Shown here: one piece after another, positions 1 to 7,285 of the stretch
Layout: every line of letters starts with the position of its first letter
Numbering within the stretch: the stretch's first letter is position 1
DNA from: Methylorubrum thiocyanatum
GTDB lineage: Bacteria; Pseudomonadota; Alphaproteobacteria; Rhizobiales; Beijerinckiaceae
DNA length: 64,000 nt
Assembly (NCBI GenBank): GCA_014138645.1
Contig: JACJIB010000007.1
Span: forward strand, 1 to 64,000
Direction: 5' to 3'
The notes under the pieces: generated by a model
Databases searched by the model: none
What the model was told of the DNA's origin: nothing
What the model saw: only the letters and a program-made list of their open reading frames with translations
Translations under genes and position numbers: made by a program

Positions 1-647
1 GATGAAGTCCGCGGCCGGATCGAAGTCCGCCGCCAGCGGTCCGCGGCGTCTAGAGCCGGCGAACCGTCCTGTCAACCGCCCCGCGAAAGCGCCACTGCGC
101 CGGAGACGACCAACACCCCGAGACGAGAAGGACAGCGATCGCCCGATCCAGTCACCCGGATCAGCTCCGCTCCACCAACAATCCCGAAGACCGTCGAAGC
201 TCTCGGCCACCCAGTGGTGGACCGCGGCGCCCCGTCGGTGAAAGGGGGTATACGGAGCCCGGCACGCCTCGTCAATCGGAAAATCGCAGAAAGCGCGAAA
301 GACGCCGCCACGGCCTTTCTAAGCGCCGCGCAGAGGCCTTCTGACGACGCATCCTTCTGCCTCGAGCTGTGAGCACTCATCCTCCAGGATGTTCGTGGCA
401 GGATGTTCGTGGACTTCGGCCATCCCGGTGGAAGAGGCTCGTGCCATCGGCACTCCACCACGCTGCCTTCGCTGGGCGAGGACGCTTGCCGCTTCGGTCC
501 TCCTCTCGGCAGGTTCGACCACTGGAGAAGGCATGGGGACCGAGCGCGCAAGCGGTGCTACCGAGTGGGGCGTATCGCCGGACGGCTCGTGATTCCCAGC
601 CGAGCCTGGGGGGCGACCGCCTCGTTCGAACAGATCGGAGATCGGGA
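1..647. other. Left flank without a convincing gene
   Basis: I see no convincing coding gene here. Several open frames exist on both strands, but they are Arg/Ser/Pro-rich, overlap each other and resemble no family I know, which is what chance frames in GC-rich DNA look like. A short direct repeat (AGGATGTTCGTGG twice, near 387-413) is the only structure noticed. The stretch probably contains the upstream region of the transporter pair that begins at 648. Confidence 0.4.
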
Positions 648-1079
648 ATGACGACCTTCCTTGCCCCTCTCGCGGGCGGTGCACTGATCGGCACGGCCGC
701 GGCACTCCTGCTTCTCGCCAACGGACGCATCGCCGGGATCAGCGGCATCGTCGGCGGACTGCTCGGGTTAAGCGGCCGCGAGGCCGGCTGGCGGATCGCC
801 TTCCTCGTCGGCCTTCTGCTCGGTCCGGTCCTGTTCCGGCTGGCGGCCGGACACGGACCGGACGTACGCCTTGGAGCTCCCCTGAGCGCCTTCTGGCCGG
901 TGCTCGTGATCGCGGGCCTGCTCGTCGGATACGGCACGCGGCTCGGCTCCGGCTGCACGAGCGGCCACGGCGTGTGCGGCCTTGCGCGGCTCTCGCCGCG
1001 CTCCTTCGCAGCGGTCGCCACCTTCATGGCCACCGCCATGATCACCGTGTTCCTGGTCCGGCACGGAGTGGCACGATGA
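648..1079 (+). CDS. YeeE/YedE family transporter subunit (first half of pair)
   Basis: A small integral membrane protein of 143 residues with four to five hydrophobic segments. The segment GSGCTSGHGVCGL near residue 108 carries the paired cysteines and the glycine pattern of YeeE/YedE (sulf_transp) proteins, which import thiosulfate or related sulfur compounds across the inner membrane. ATG at 648 is preferred over the longer upstream frame because it follows a GGAG-like ribosome site and begins directly with a membrane segment. The stop overlaps the start of the next gene (ATGA), so the two halves are probably co-translated. The family is clear; the substrate is inferred from family knowledge only. 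Confidence 0.85.
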   Translation: MTTFLAPLAGGALIGTAAALLLLANGRIAGISGIVGGLLGLSGREAGWRIAFLVGLLLGPVLFRLAAGHGPDVRLGAPLSAFWPVLVIAGLLVGYGTRLGSGCTSGHGVCGLARLSPRSFAAVATFMATAMITVFLVRHGVAR

Positions 1080-1534
1080 ACCTCCTCCGCTCGGCGACCG
1101 CGCTGGTCAGCGGCCTGCTCTTCGGCTTCGGCCTCGCCCTGTCGGGCATGATGGATCCCGAGAAGGTGCTCGGCTTTCTCGATATCGCGGGGGCGTGGGA
1201 CCCGAGCCTCGTCTTCGTCCTCGGCGGCGCGGTCGGCGTCTCGGGACTCGGCTACCTGATCCGGGCGCGGATGGCGCGGCCGTTGCTCGCCCCGCGCTTC
1301 GAGATCCCGACGACATCGAAGCTCGATGCCCGCCTCATCGGCGGTGCTGCGCTGTTCGGCATCGGCTGGGGGCTTGCGGGCTTCTGCCCCGGCCCGGCTC
1401 TCGCCGGCCTCGTGCTCGGCCTGCCGCCCGTCGCCGTGTTCGTCGCGGCGATGCTGGCCGGCATGCTGCTTCACCGCCTGTCAGCCGGTGGATGGCCTGT
1501 GACCCCGCCGCGCCAGGGTGAGCTTGGGCGCTGA
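1076..1534 (+). CDS. DUF6691/YeeE-type transporter subunit (second half of pair)
   Basis: A 152-residue membrane protein that pairs with the preceding gene. It has four hydrophobic helices, and the motif GWGLAGFCPGPA (near residue 100) supplies the single conserved cysteine of this half. In many proteobacteria the YeeE/YedE transporter is split into two such short proteins, often beside rhodanese or sulfide-response genes. The ATG lies inside the stop of the upstream gene, and I take this start because it begins at a hydrophobic helix; the longer frame starting at 974 overlaps the neighbour extensively. A stem-loop at 1553-1576 follows the stop and probably ends the transcript. Confidence 0.85.
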   Translation: MNLLRSATALVSGLLFGFGLALSGMMDPEKVLGFLDIAGAWDPSLVFVLGGAVGVSGLGYLIRARMARPLLAPRFEIPTTSKLDARLIGGAALFGIGWGLAGFCPGPALAGLVLGLPPVAVFVAAMLAGMLLHRLSAGGWPVTPPRQGELGR

Positions 1535-1552
1535 TCCGCCCCTGTCGGACGC

Positions 1553-1576
1553 AGCCCGGGAAGAGGCGCCCGGGCT
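1553..1576 (+). terminator. Stem-loop after the YeeE pair
   Basis: The 8-bp inverted repeat AGCCCGGG/CCCGGGCT is separated by 8 bases and begins 18 bases after the second transporter gene. No long T-run follows, so it is a likely but not certain intrinsic terminator. Confidence 0.5.
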
Positions 1577-1657
1577 CTATTCCGAGGGAAAAGCGCGCGG
1601 TGGCGGCGAGGCTTGACCCCGGCTCGGTCCCGTGCCTTTTGGCCCTCGTGGCACGCA

Positions 1658-1734
1658 GACTCCGTAGCTCAGCTGGATAGAGCAGCCGCCTTCTAAGCGG
1701 CAGGTCGTAGGTTCGAGCCCTACCGGGGTCGCCA
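1658..1734 (+). tRNA. tRNA-Arg (UCU anticodon)
   Basis: A complete cloverleaf of 77 bases. The acceptor stem GACTCCG pairs with CGGGGTC (one G-U pair), the D stem is GCTC/GAGC, the anticodon stem GCCGC/GCGGC encloses loop CTTCTAA with anticodon TCT, and the T stem GTAGG/CCTAC encloses TTCGAGC. The 3' CCA is encoded. Its 3' half is part of a 51-bp sequence repeated exactly at 24028-24078, so this gene is the integration site of the island to its right; the element restored a whole tRNA on insertion. Confidence 0.96.
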
Positions 1735-1736
1735 GC
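1686..1736 (+). repeat. attL: left copy of the 51-bp attachment repeat
   Basis: This stretch (anticodon stem to just past CCA of tRNA-Arg) is identical, base for base, to 24028-24078 in the same orientation; identity breaks at both ends (G/T before, A/C after). It marks the left boundary of the integrated element. Confidence 0.93.
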
Positions 1737-1764
1737 ATTTACAGTCACTTAGCGAAGCACCTCG

Positions 1765-1800
1765 GCCTTTGGGTATCGGCTTAGGACAGCCTTAGGACAG
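1765..1800 (+). promoter_or_regulatory. Putative left arm-type integrase sites
   Basis: GCCTTTGGGTA (1765-1775) is followed by two copies of TAGGACAG (1782-1789 and 1793-1800) spaced 11 bp apart. The same three elements, in the same orientation and with the same 11-bp spacing, occur inside the right end (23823-23841 and 24004-24014). This arrangement suits arm sites bound by the N-terminal domain of the island integrase. Function is inferred. Confidence 0.5.
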
Positions 1801-2013
1801 TGTCGATCCTTCGGTCGGAGGCAAAGCGCTAGCTGGAAGGCGTGCCACGGGCAGAAATCGCCCAGCATAGTGGGGTGGTAGCTCCGTGAACGCTGCTAAC
1901 CTCGCCTCCCACGCGGGGGGGCCTAGGGGCCATCCTCAGGGAATCCCGCGCTTATCTTCGGGTATTTCGCATCTTCCCGTACCCGGTGGATGACCGAGAT
2001 CCTCCTCGCTGCA

Positions 2014-2367
2014 TCAGGGCATCTCATCAAGGGCGGCCAGGGCCCGTCGTAGGCGTTCGCGCACATCCGCCGCGGCGACCACGGACGCGACCTCCTTCCG
2101 ACGCGCCAGGACTAGGAGCGCAAACAGTACCTCTTCCGATCGCTCGGTCAGCGCCACGAGATGTTCACCGCTCGGGGCATACCGTCCGGCTAACCAGTTC
2201 TTGGCGGCCCGCTCGCTGGCCCCCGTCCACTGCGCAGCCGTCTTCACGGCTGCGTGTGTGTTTCCGAGTTCCCGCCGCAGTGCCCCAGCGATCTCCGTGG
2301 CCACCGTCCGCCCGGATCGCCGTCGACCGGCCCGGGGAAACTCATTGCCCTCTTTCGGAAACGACAT
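2014..2367 (-). CDS. Small HTH-type regulator, divergent from the recombinase operon
   Basis: A 117-residue protein. The middle (about residues 40-75: AAQWTGASERAAKNWLAGR and following) has the pattern of a helix-turn-helix in which an alanine-rich helix precedes a recognition helix; the rest is helical and charged. A GGAGG ribosome site sits about 8 bases before the ATG. It is transcribed away from the recombinase-ParB-ParB operon, and an inverted repeat (2391-2409) lies between the two starts. The likely role is control of the divergent operon. I do not recognise the exact family, and no ligand domain is visible. Confidence 0.7.
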   Translation of the reverse strand: MSFPKEGNEFPRAGRRRSGRTVATEIAGALRRELGNTHAAVKTAAQWTGASERAAKNWLAGRYAPSGEHLVALTERSEEVLFALLVLARRKEVASVVAAADVRERLRRALAALDEMP

Positions 2368-2390
2368 TCCCGACCTCCTACGTCTAGGTT

Positions 2391-2409
2391 CGGAAGGGAA
2401 TTGCTTCCG
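2391..2409. promoter_or_regulatory. Inverted repeat between divergent HTH gene and recombinase
   Basis: CGGAAG and CTTCCG are separated by 7 bp, between the HTH gene start (2367) and the recombinase start. The size and position fit an operator for the small HTH protein. No protein binding is known. Confidence 0.4.
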
Positions 2410-2441
2410 GCCGCGTGGGTGCCCCCTGCCGTAAGCTGCAC

Positions 2442-4025
2442 ATGAGCGGAGGCCGTCGGTTGAGGTCGATCCGTAGAGGCATCGCCCAGGACCACTACCC
2501 GCACGGGCCGAAGCGGGCGGCCGCCTACGTGCGTATGTCGACCGAGCCGCAGACCTTCTCGCCGGAGAACCAGCTTGCGCTCATTCGGCGCTACGCCGAG
2601 GAGCGGGGTTTCGAGATCGTCCGAGTCTACGAGGATGCCGGCCGCAGCGGGCTGACGCTGGAGGGGCGGGACGCCATGCGCCGGTTGTTGGCCGACGTCG
2701 AGTGCGGACGGGCCGATTATGAGGCGATCCTCGTTTACGACGTCAGCCGTTGGGGACGATTTCAGGACGCCGACGAGGGGGCGCATCACGAGCACACCTG
2801 TCGCAAGGCAGGCATCACGGTCCACTACTGCGCCGAGCAGTTCGACAACGACGGCAGCATCGGGTCGACGCTGCTTAAAGCGGTCAAGCGCGTGATGGCC
2901 GGTGAGTACAGCCGGGAACTGTCGGTGAAGGTCTTCGCCGGGCAGTGCCGCTTGGTCGAAAAGGGTTACCGCCAAGGAGGTATGGCGGGGTACGGCCTGC
3001 GCCGCCTGCTCATCGACGAGCACGGCGCGACCAAGGCCGAACTGCGCCATGGCGAGCGTAAGAGCCTGCAGACCGACCGGGTCATCCTCGTGCCGGGGCC
3101 CGACGCCGAAGTGGCGACGGTTCGGCGGATCTACGCCCTGTTCGTCTCAGGGGAGCCGGAACGCGCCATCGCCGAAAGGCTCAACCGGGAGGGAATCTCG
3201 ACCGACCTCGGGCGTCCGTGGACGCGGGGAACGGTGCACCAGATTCTGACGAACCCGAAGTATGTCGGCGACAACGTCTACAACCGCGTCTCTAACAAGC
3301 TAAAGCAGCGGCGGGTCACGAACGCCCCGGCGCTCTGGGTCGTCGCCAAGGGGGCATTCAGGCCGGTGGTGGACGCCGAGGCTTTCGAGCGCGCTCGCAC
3401 CATTGTCGAGGATCGAAGCCGCCGCTACGACGACGCGGAACTGCTCGACCTGCTCGCTCGGCTCCTGCGCGCGACCGGCGCGCTGTCGAGCCTCGTCATC
3501 GACGAGCGCGAAGACATGCCGTCGAGCAGCGTCTATCGACGTCGCTTCGGAAGCCTTCTGCGCGCCTATCGCTTGGTGGGCTACGCGCCCGACCGGGATT
3601 ATCGTTACATCGAGGCGAACCGGCACCTGCGCGCCCTGCATCCCGAGGTCCTCACCGCTGTGAGGACCGGCCTGGAGCGGGCTGGCGGCACCGTCGCCTG
3701 CGACCCGGTCACCGACCTGCTCGACGTCAACGGCGAGTTCACCGCCTCCGTGGTCATCGCCCGCTATCGCAGTACGGCCGCAGGCTCGGCGCGCTGGCGC
3801 ATCCGCCTCGATAGCGGGCTAGCGCCGGACGTGACGGTCGCGGTCCGCATGGACGCAGGCAACGCAGCGCCGCTGGACTATTACGTCCTACCCCGCATCG
3901 ACATGACCGAGTCGCACCTGCGCCTCGCCGAGAGCAACGGGCTCTCCCTCGACGGCTACCGCTTCGACGACCTTGGCTTCTTCTTCTCGCTCGCGGCACG
4001 AGCCAGCTTCACGGAGGCGGCATGA
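2442..4025 (+). CDS. Serine recombinase with unusual C-terminal region
   Basis: A 527-residue site-specific recombinase of the resolvase/invertase superfamily. The N-terminal domain (about 25-165) has YVRMS with the nucleophile Ser33, then a Q-N region, EDAGRSG and VYDVSRWGRF. It is followed by the 'recombinase' domain (about 180-290, including the IYALFVSGEPERAIAERLN segment). The usual large-serine-recombinase zinc ribbon and coiled coil are not evident; instead about 220 residues of unrecognised sequence follow. Its stop overlaps the first ParB-like gene (ATGA), so it is produced together with two ParB-like proteins. The ATG at 2442 is chosen; a GTG at 2415 would add nine residues. Neither has a strong ribosome site. 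Confidence 0.88.
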   Translation: MSGGRRLRSIRRGIAQDHYPHGPKRAAAYVRMSTEPQTFSPENQLALIRRYAEERGFEIVRVYEDAGRSGLTLEGRDAMRRLLADVECGRADYEAILVYDVSRWGRFQDADEGAHHEHTCRKAGITVHYCAEQFDNDGSIGSTLLKAVKRVMAGEYSRELSVKVFAGQCRLVEKGYRQGGMAGYGLRRLLIDEHGATKAELRHGERKSLQTDRVILVPGPDAEVATVRRIYALFVSGEPERAIAERLNREGISTDLGRPWTRGTVHQILTNPKYVGDNVYNRVSNKLKQRRVTNAPALWVVAKGAFRPVVDAEAFERARTIVEDRSRRYDDAELLDLLARLLRATGALSSLVIDEREDMPSSSVYRRRFGSLLRAYRLVGYAPDRDYRYIEANRHLRALHPEVLTAVRTGLERAGGTVACDPVTDLLDVNGEFTASVVIARYRSTAAGSARWRIRLDSGLAPDVTVAVRMDAGNAAPLDYYVLPRIDMTESHLRLAESNGLSLDGYRFDDLGFFFSLAARASFTEAA

Positions 4026-4921
4026 CGGAACGGGTCAGCAGACGAATCGCCACGATCCCAGTCGACCGGATCACGGTGCTCAACCCGCGTTCGCGCGAGA
4101 AGCAGCGTTTCCGCGAAATCGTGGAAAACATCGGCAAGGTGGGCCTGAAGCGCCCGATCACGGTCACGCGGATCCCGTCTACAGACGGGCAAGAGGCTTA
4201 CGGCGTCGTTTGCGGCGAAGGACGGCTGAAAGCCTGCATCGACCTCGGCGAAACGACGGTCGCCGCCATCGTGATCGAGGCGAGCGAGCAGGACTGCTTG
4301 GTCATGAGCCTCGTGGAGAACTGCGCCCGCCGCAAGCATCGGCCCGCGGACCTTCTACACGATGTAGGTGCCCTGCGGGGGCGCGGCTACACGGACACTC
4401 AAATCGCGGCGAAGATCGGGTGTACGCCGCAATGGGTCTCCATGGTCGGGGGCTTGATCGAGCGCGGCGAGGAGCGGCTGCTGTCGGCTGTCGAGACGGG
4501 GATCCTTCCCGTAAGCGTCGCCGTCGAGATCGCCAAGGCGGACGAGACGGGGGTTCAGGCCCTTCTGGCGCAGGCCTACGCTGAAAAGAAGCTGTCCGGC
4601 GGGAAACTGATCAAGGTCCGCCGCCTGCTTGAAGCGCGCCGGAAGCGTGGTCGGGAGGCCGACGCGAACCCTTTCGGGCGGAAGGAGACACCGCGGCGGC
4701 CGACATCCACGGCCGCGCTGCTCAAGGTTTTCCAGCAGGAGGCCGGGCGCGAGAGGGTGCTGGTCAAGAAGGCCGAACTCACGCAGTCGCGCCTAATGTT
4801 CGTGGTCGAGGCCATGCGCAAGCTCAGGGGTGATGCCGCCTTCGTGGCGTTGCTGCGAGCGGAGCGGCTCGATGCCATGCCGGCCGATCTCGACGACCGC
4901 GTTTCCGGGAGGGCGACATGA
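4022..4921 (+). CDS. ParB/RepB-like protein 1 of the recombinase operon
   Basis: A 299-residue protein with a ParB N-terminal domain (about 8-105): IPVDRI, then CGEGRLKA (the GxxR element) and ENCARR (the ENxxR element), the two motifs that form the CTP pocket in chromosomal and plasmid ParB. A central HTH (about 120-150, GYTDTQIAAKIGCTPQWVS) would bind DNA, and a helical RepB-like C-terminal part follows. No ParA gene is near. It is coupled by 4-base overlaps to the recombinase upstream and to a second ParB-like gene downstream. Plasmid-style partitioning is possible, but a role as DNA-binding partner of the recombinase fits the operon better; that is inference. Confidence 0.85.
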   Translation: MTERVSRRIATIPVDRITVLNPRSREKQRFREIVENIGKVGLKRPITVTRIPSTDGQEAYGVVCGEGRLKACIDLGETTVAAIVIEASEQDCLVMSLVENCARRKHRPADLLHDVGALRGRGYTDTQIAAKIGCTPQWVSMVGGLIERGEERLLSAVETGILPVSVAVEIAKADETGVQALLAQAYAEKKLSGGKLIKVRRLLEARRKRGREADANPFGRKETPRRPTSTAALLKVFQQEAGRERVLVKKAELTQSRLMFVVEAMRKLRGDAAFVALLRAERLDAMPADLDDRVSGRAT

Positions 4922-5826
4922 GCGAGAAGGGAAAGAAGGCGTTCGTGCTCGGGTTCGAGCCCGAGATCGTGGTCGTGCCGATCAATGCCCTGATGCCGGT
5001 GAAGACCCTGAGGCCGACCGTCAAAGCCAGCCACAAGTACACCCAGATCGCGCAATCCATCCGGGAAATCGGCGTCGTGGAACCACCGGTCATTGCGCGC
5101 GACGCTGCCGCCCCAGGGCGCTACCTCCTGCTGGACGGTCACCTCCGGGTGGAGATCCTCAAGGACGCAGGGCAGACGGAGGTCGAGTGCCTCGTCTCCA
5201 AGGACGACGAGGCCTTCACCTACAACCGGAGCGTCAGCCGGGTCTCCCCCGTGATGGAGCGCGCGATGATCGTGCGTGCGATGGAACGAGGCGTGCCACA
5301 GGAGAAGATCGCGGCCGCCATGTCGATGGACGTCGTCAGCATCAAGCGCCGCGTGAAGATCCTCGACGGGATCTGCGAGGAGGTTGTGGGCCAACTCGCG
5401 GACCGTCACTGCCCGCTGTCGGTCTTTGACATCCTGCGGAAGATGAAGCCCCTCCGGCAGATGGCCGCGGCCGACCTCATGATCCAGCACAACAACTACA
5501 GCGTGGCGTACGCCTCGGCGATCCTGGCCGGAACACCCCAATCGGAACTCCTGGCGGGTGCGAAGGCCAAGCCGAAGGGCGTGACGCCGGCCGCGATGGC
5601 CCGCATGGAGCGCGAACTTGAAAACCTGCAGATGTCCGTCGGCGCGATCCAGGAGACGTTCAGCCGCGACAACCTCCATCTGACGGTGGCCAAAGGCTAC
5701 CTTTCCCGGATGCTCGCCAATCAGGAGGTGCATCGGTTTCTGGCCTCTCGATACCCGGACCTACTCGAATCATTCCGCACGGTCGCGGAGGTGACCTCTA
5801 CCTTGCCGGCAGACGAGGCGGCCTGA
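4918..5826 (+). CDS. ParB/RepB-like protein 2 of the recombinase operon
   Basis: A 302-residue protein and a divergent relative of the preceding gene product. The N-terminal ParB fold is visible as IPVN-like VVPINALMP, IRE.GVVEPPVIA and LLDGHLRVEIL, where GHLR takes the place of the GxxR element; the ENxxR box appears degenerate (YNRSVSR). An HTH follows (about 125-150, VPQEKIAAAMSMDVVSIKRR), then a RepB-type C-terminal region (about 170-230) rich in helices. It overlaps the previous gene by ATGA. Two non-identical ParB-like proteins behind one serine recombinase suggest a heteromeric DNA complex. It has been recruited away from, or never had, a ParA partner here. Confidence 0.85.
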   Translation: MSEKGKKAFVLGFEPEIVVVPINALMPVKTLRPTVKASHKYTQIAQSIREIGVVEPPVIARDAAAPGRYLLLDGHLRVEILKDAGQTEVECLVSKDDEAFTYNRSVSRVSPVMERAMIVRAMERGVPQEKIAAAMSMDVVSIKRRVKILDGICEEVVGQLADRHCPLSVFDILRKMKPLRQMAAADLMIQHNNYSVAYASAILAGTPQSELLAGAKAKPKGVTPAAMARMERELENLQMSVGAIQETFSRDNLHLTVAKGYLSRMLANQEVHRFLASRYPDLLESFRTVAEVTSTLPADEAA

Positions 5827-5843
5827 GACATGACAGTATTCGC

Positions 5844-6359
5844 TTAGGCAGCCCTCATCTGCCTGTAGGCCGCCCTCTCAGCCCTCGGCTTCAGCACGCC
5901 TTCCTCGTACCCCCGCTCGAATGTCTGCCGGGAGTAGTACGCGGCGAACGTCGTCGAGGCGCCGAAGAAGACGAACGCCTGGATGATGCCGAAGACGCCA
6001 ATTCCGAGCAGGGGCAGCATCAGGACGCCGATCACCAGGAATTTTATCCCCTGGCGACGGAGGTAGTCGCTGTACCCATCGTGGTACCACTCCTCCGTGG
6101 CGGACTTGATCCCGTAAGGATAGGCCCGCTCCTCCTTGCCCGAGAACCAAATCTCAAGCTCCGTCCCCCGGTCCATCGCCTCGTTGATGATCAGGGCGGC
6201 CTCCGCCTCGACCAGCATGCCCTTCAGGAACCGGGTCTTGCCGGCATCGGTCCTGATGCGCACCCCCGTCCAGACCTCCCGACCCGACGGATTGGTTTGC
6301 AGGTCACCCAGAGCGACCGAGCCGATGCCGAGGAAGGTGCATTTGATGACTTCGTGCAT
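5844..6359 (-). CDS. Membrane protein of unknown function
   Basis: A 171-residue protein whose ATG at 6359 is preferred to the upstream frame, which is Arg/Ser/Pro-rich and would overlap the upstream gene. The first about 95 residues are soluble (it opens MHEVIKCTFLGIGSV), and a hydrophobic hairpin follows at about 103-140 (FLVIGVLMLPLLGIGVFGII, then FVFFGASTTFAAYY), with a charged tail. It lies 10 bases behind a secreted-protein gene on the same strand, so the two probably form an operon. I do not recognise the family; a role at the inner membrane is all that can be said. Confidence 0.6.
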   Translation of the reverse strand: MHEVIKCTFLGIGSVALGDLQTNPSGREVWTGVRIRTDAGKTRFLKGMLVEAEAALIINEAMDRGTELEIWFSGKEERAYPYGIKSATEEWYHDGYSDYLRRQGIKFLVIGVLMLPLLGIGVFGIIQAFVFFGASTTFAAYYSRQTFERGYEEGVLKPRAERAAYRQMRAA

Positions 6360-6369
6360 GGTGCGGCCT

Positions 6370-7167
6370 TCAATCGTCGAGGAGGTATGTGAACAGGAGG
6401 GAGGTGTGCGGGCTCTGGGCGGAGTAGCCGATGACCTCGCAGCCACGCCGGACGGGACCGGCGCCGCGCAGGGTCAGCGTGTAGTCGTGGTCGGAGTACC
6501 GGCCGCGCACCGGGTAGGGTGCGGGCGGGCAGCCCTGCTTGAAGGCGTAGGCGGTGCCGTGCGCACCGCCGCCGGGCTTGAGGGAGCCTCGGAACAGCAC
6601 GCTACCGACGCTCACCGCAGGGCGTAGGGACGCTCTGGGATCGCGATAGGCGATGATCCCGGCTTCGGGGTCGATCATGACCATGCTGCCGTTGTGCATC
6701 CACGGCCGACCGGTCGGCTCGACCTTCGGCAGCGTCGGCGCCGCCGCCCCTTCAGAGCTCCGCTTGATGGTTGGGAGGCCGGATGCGCAGGCTGGGTTGC
6801 CGACCTCAAGCCTGCCCTTGCCACCCTGGAGGTCGTTCTCCGGCTCGATGACGGACACGTCACCGATGGGCGGTGCGTTGCCACTCCAGCTACCCTGGGC
6901 GAGCATGGCGGTGCCCGAACCGGTGACCGCGGAGACCTCGCCCGTCCCCGGAGCGCGCGTCTCGCAGCGGACGTCGACTAGCCAAAGGGCGCGGCCGTTC
7001 CGCACCTGCCCGTCGTAGGAGAATGTCACGACGGTGCGGACCGTGCGCCCATGGCGGGTTTGCGAGGTTTCGGCGGCCCACTGGTCCTTGATCGGGCCGG
7101 CACGCGCCGCCGAAGGACCGATGACGGTTGCCAGAAGGATCAGCGACAGCGTTCTTGCCGAGGTCAC
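6370..7167 (-). CDS. Secreted protein of unknown function
   Basis: A 265-residue protein with a typical Sec signal peptide (hydrophobic LSLILLATVIGPSAARAG, cleavage probably after ARA near residue 23). The mature part is Gly/Pro/Ser-rich with scattered cysteines (about Cys69, Cys126, Cys217 and Cys243) that could form disulfides, and it contains short aromatic beta-like stretches. It is the first gene of a two-gene minus-strand unit with the membrane protein at 5844-6359. No enzyme motif is seen. Periplasmic or exported location is the only supported inference. Confidence 0.6.
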   Translation of the reverse strand: MTSARTLSLILLATVIGPSAARAGPIKDQWAAETSQTRHGRTVRTVVTFSYDGQVRNGRALWLVDVRCETRAPGTGEVSAVTGSGTAMLAQGSWSGNAPPIGDVSVIEPENDLQGGKGRLEVGNPACASGLPTIKRSSEGAAAPTLPKVEPTGRPWMHNGSMVMIDPEAGIIAYRDPRASLRPAVSVGSVLFRGSLKPGGGAHGTAYAFKQGCPPAPYPVRGRYSDHDYTLTLRGAGPVRRGCEVIGYSAQSPHTSLLFTYLLDD

Positions 7168-7285
7168 GGGCGGCTTGTCCTGCGGGGAGGTCGGGTGATG
7201 CGAAGGTGTGAACGGGGCTGACGGAAGCCCCGGCCCGTGCGGGATGAGCGACCCAGCCAGCCGCCGGGTCGCATGGGGCCGAGGC

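Noticed and set aside
4022..5826. Reading the two ParB-like genes as a plasmid partition locus of an integrated replicon
   Set aside because: No ParA/RepA, no replication initiator and no parS-like repeats were seen nearby; coupling to a recombinase gives a better explanation, although it is unproven.
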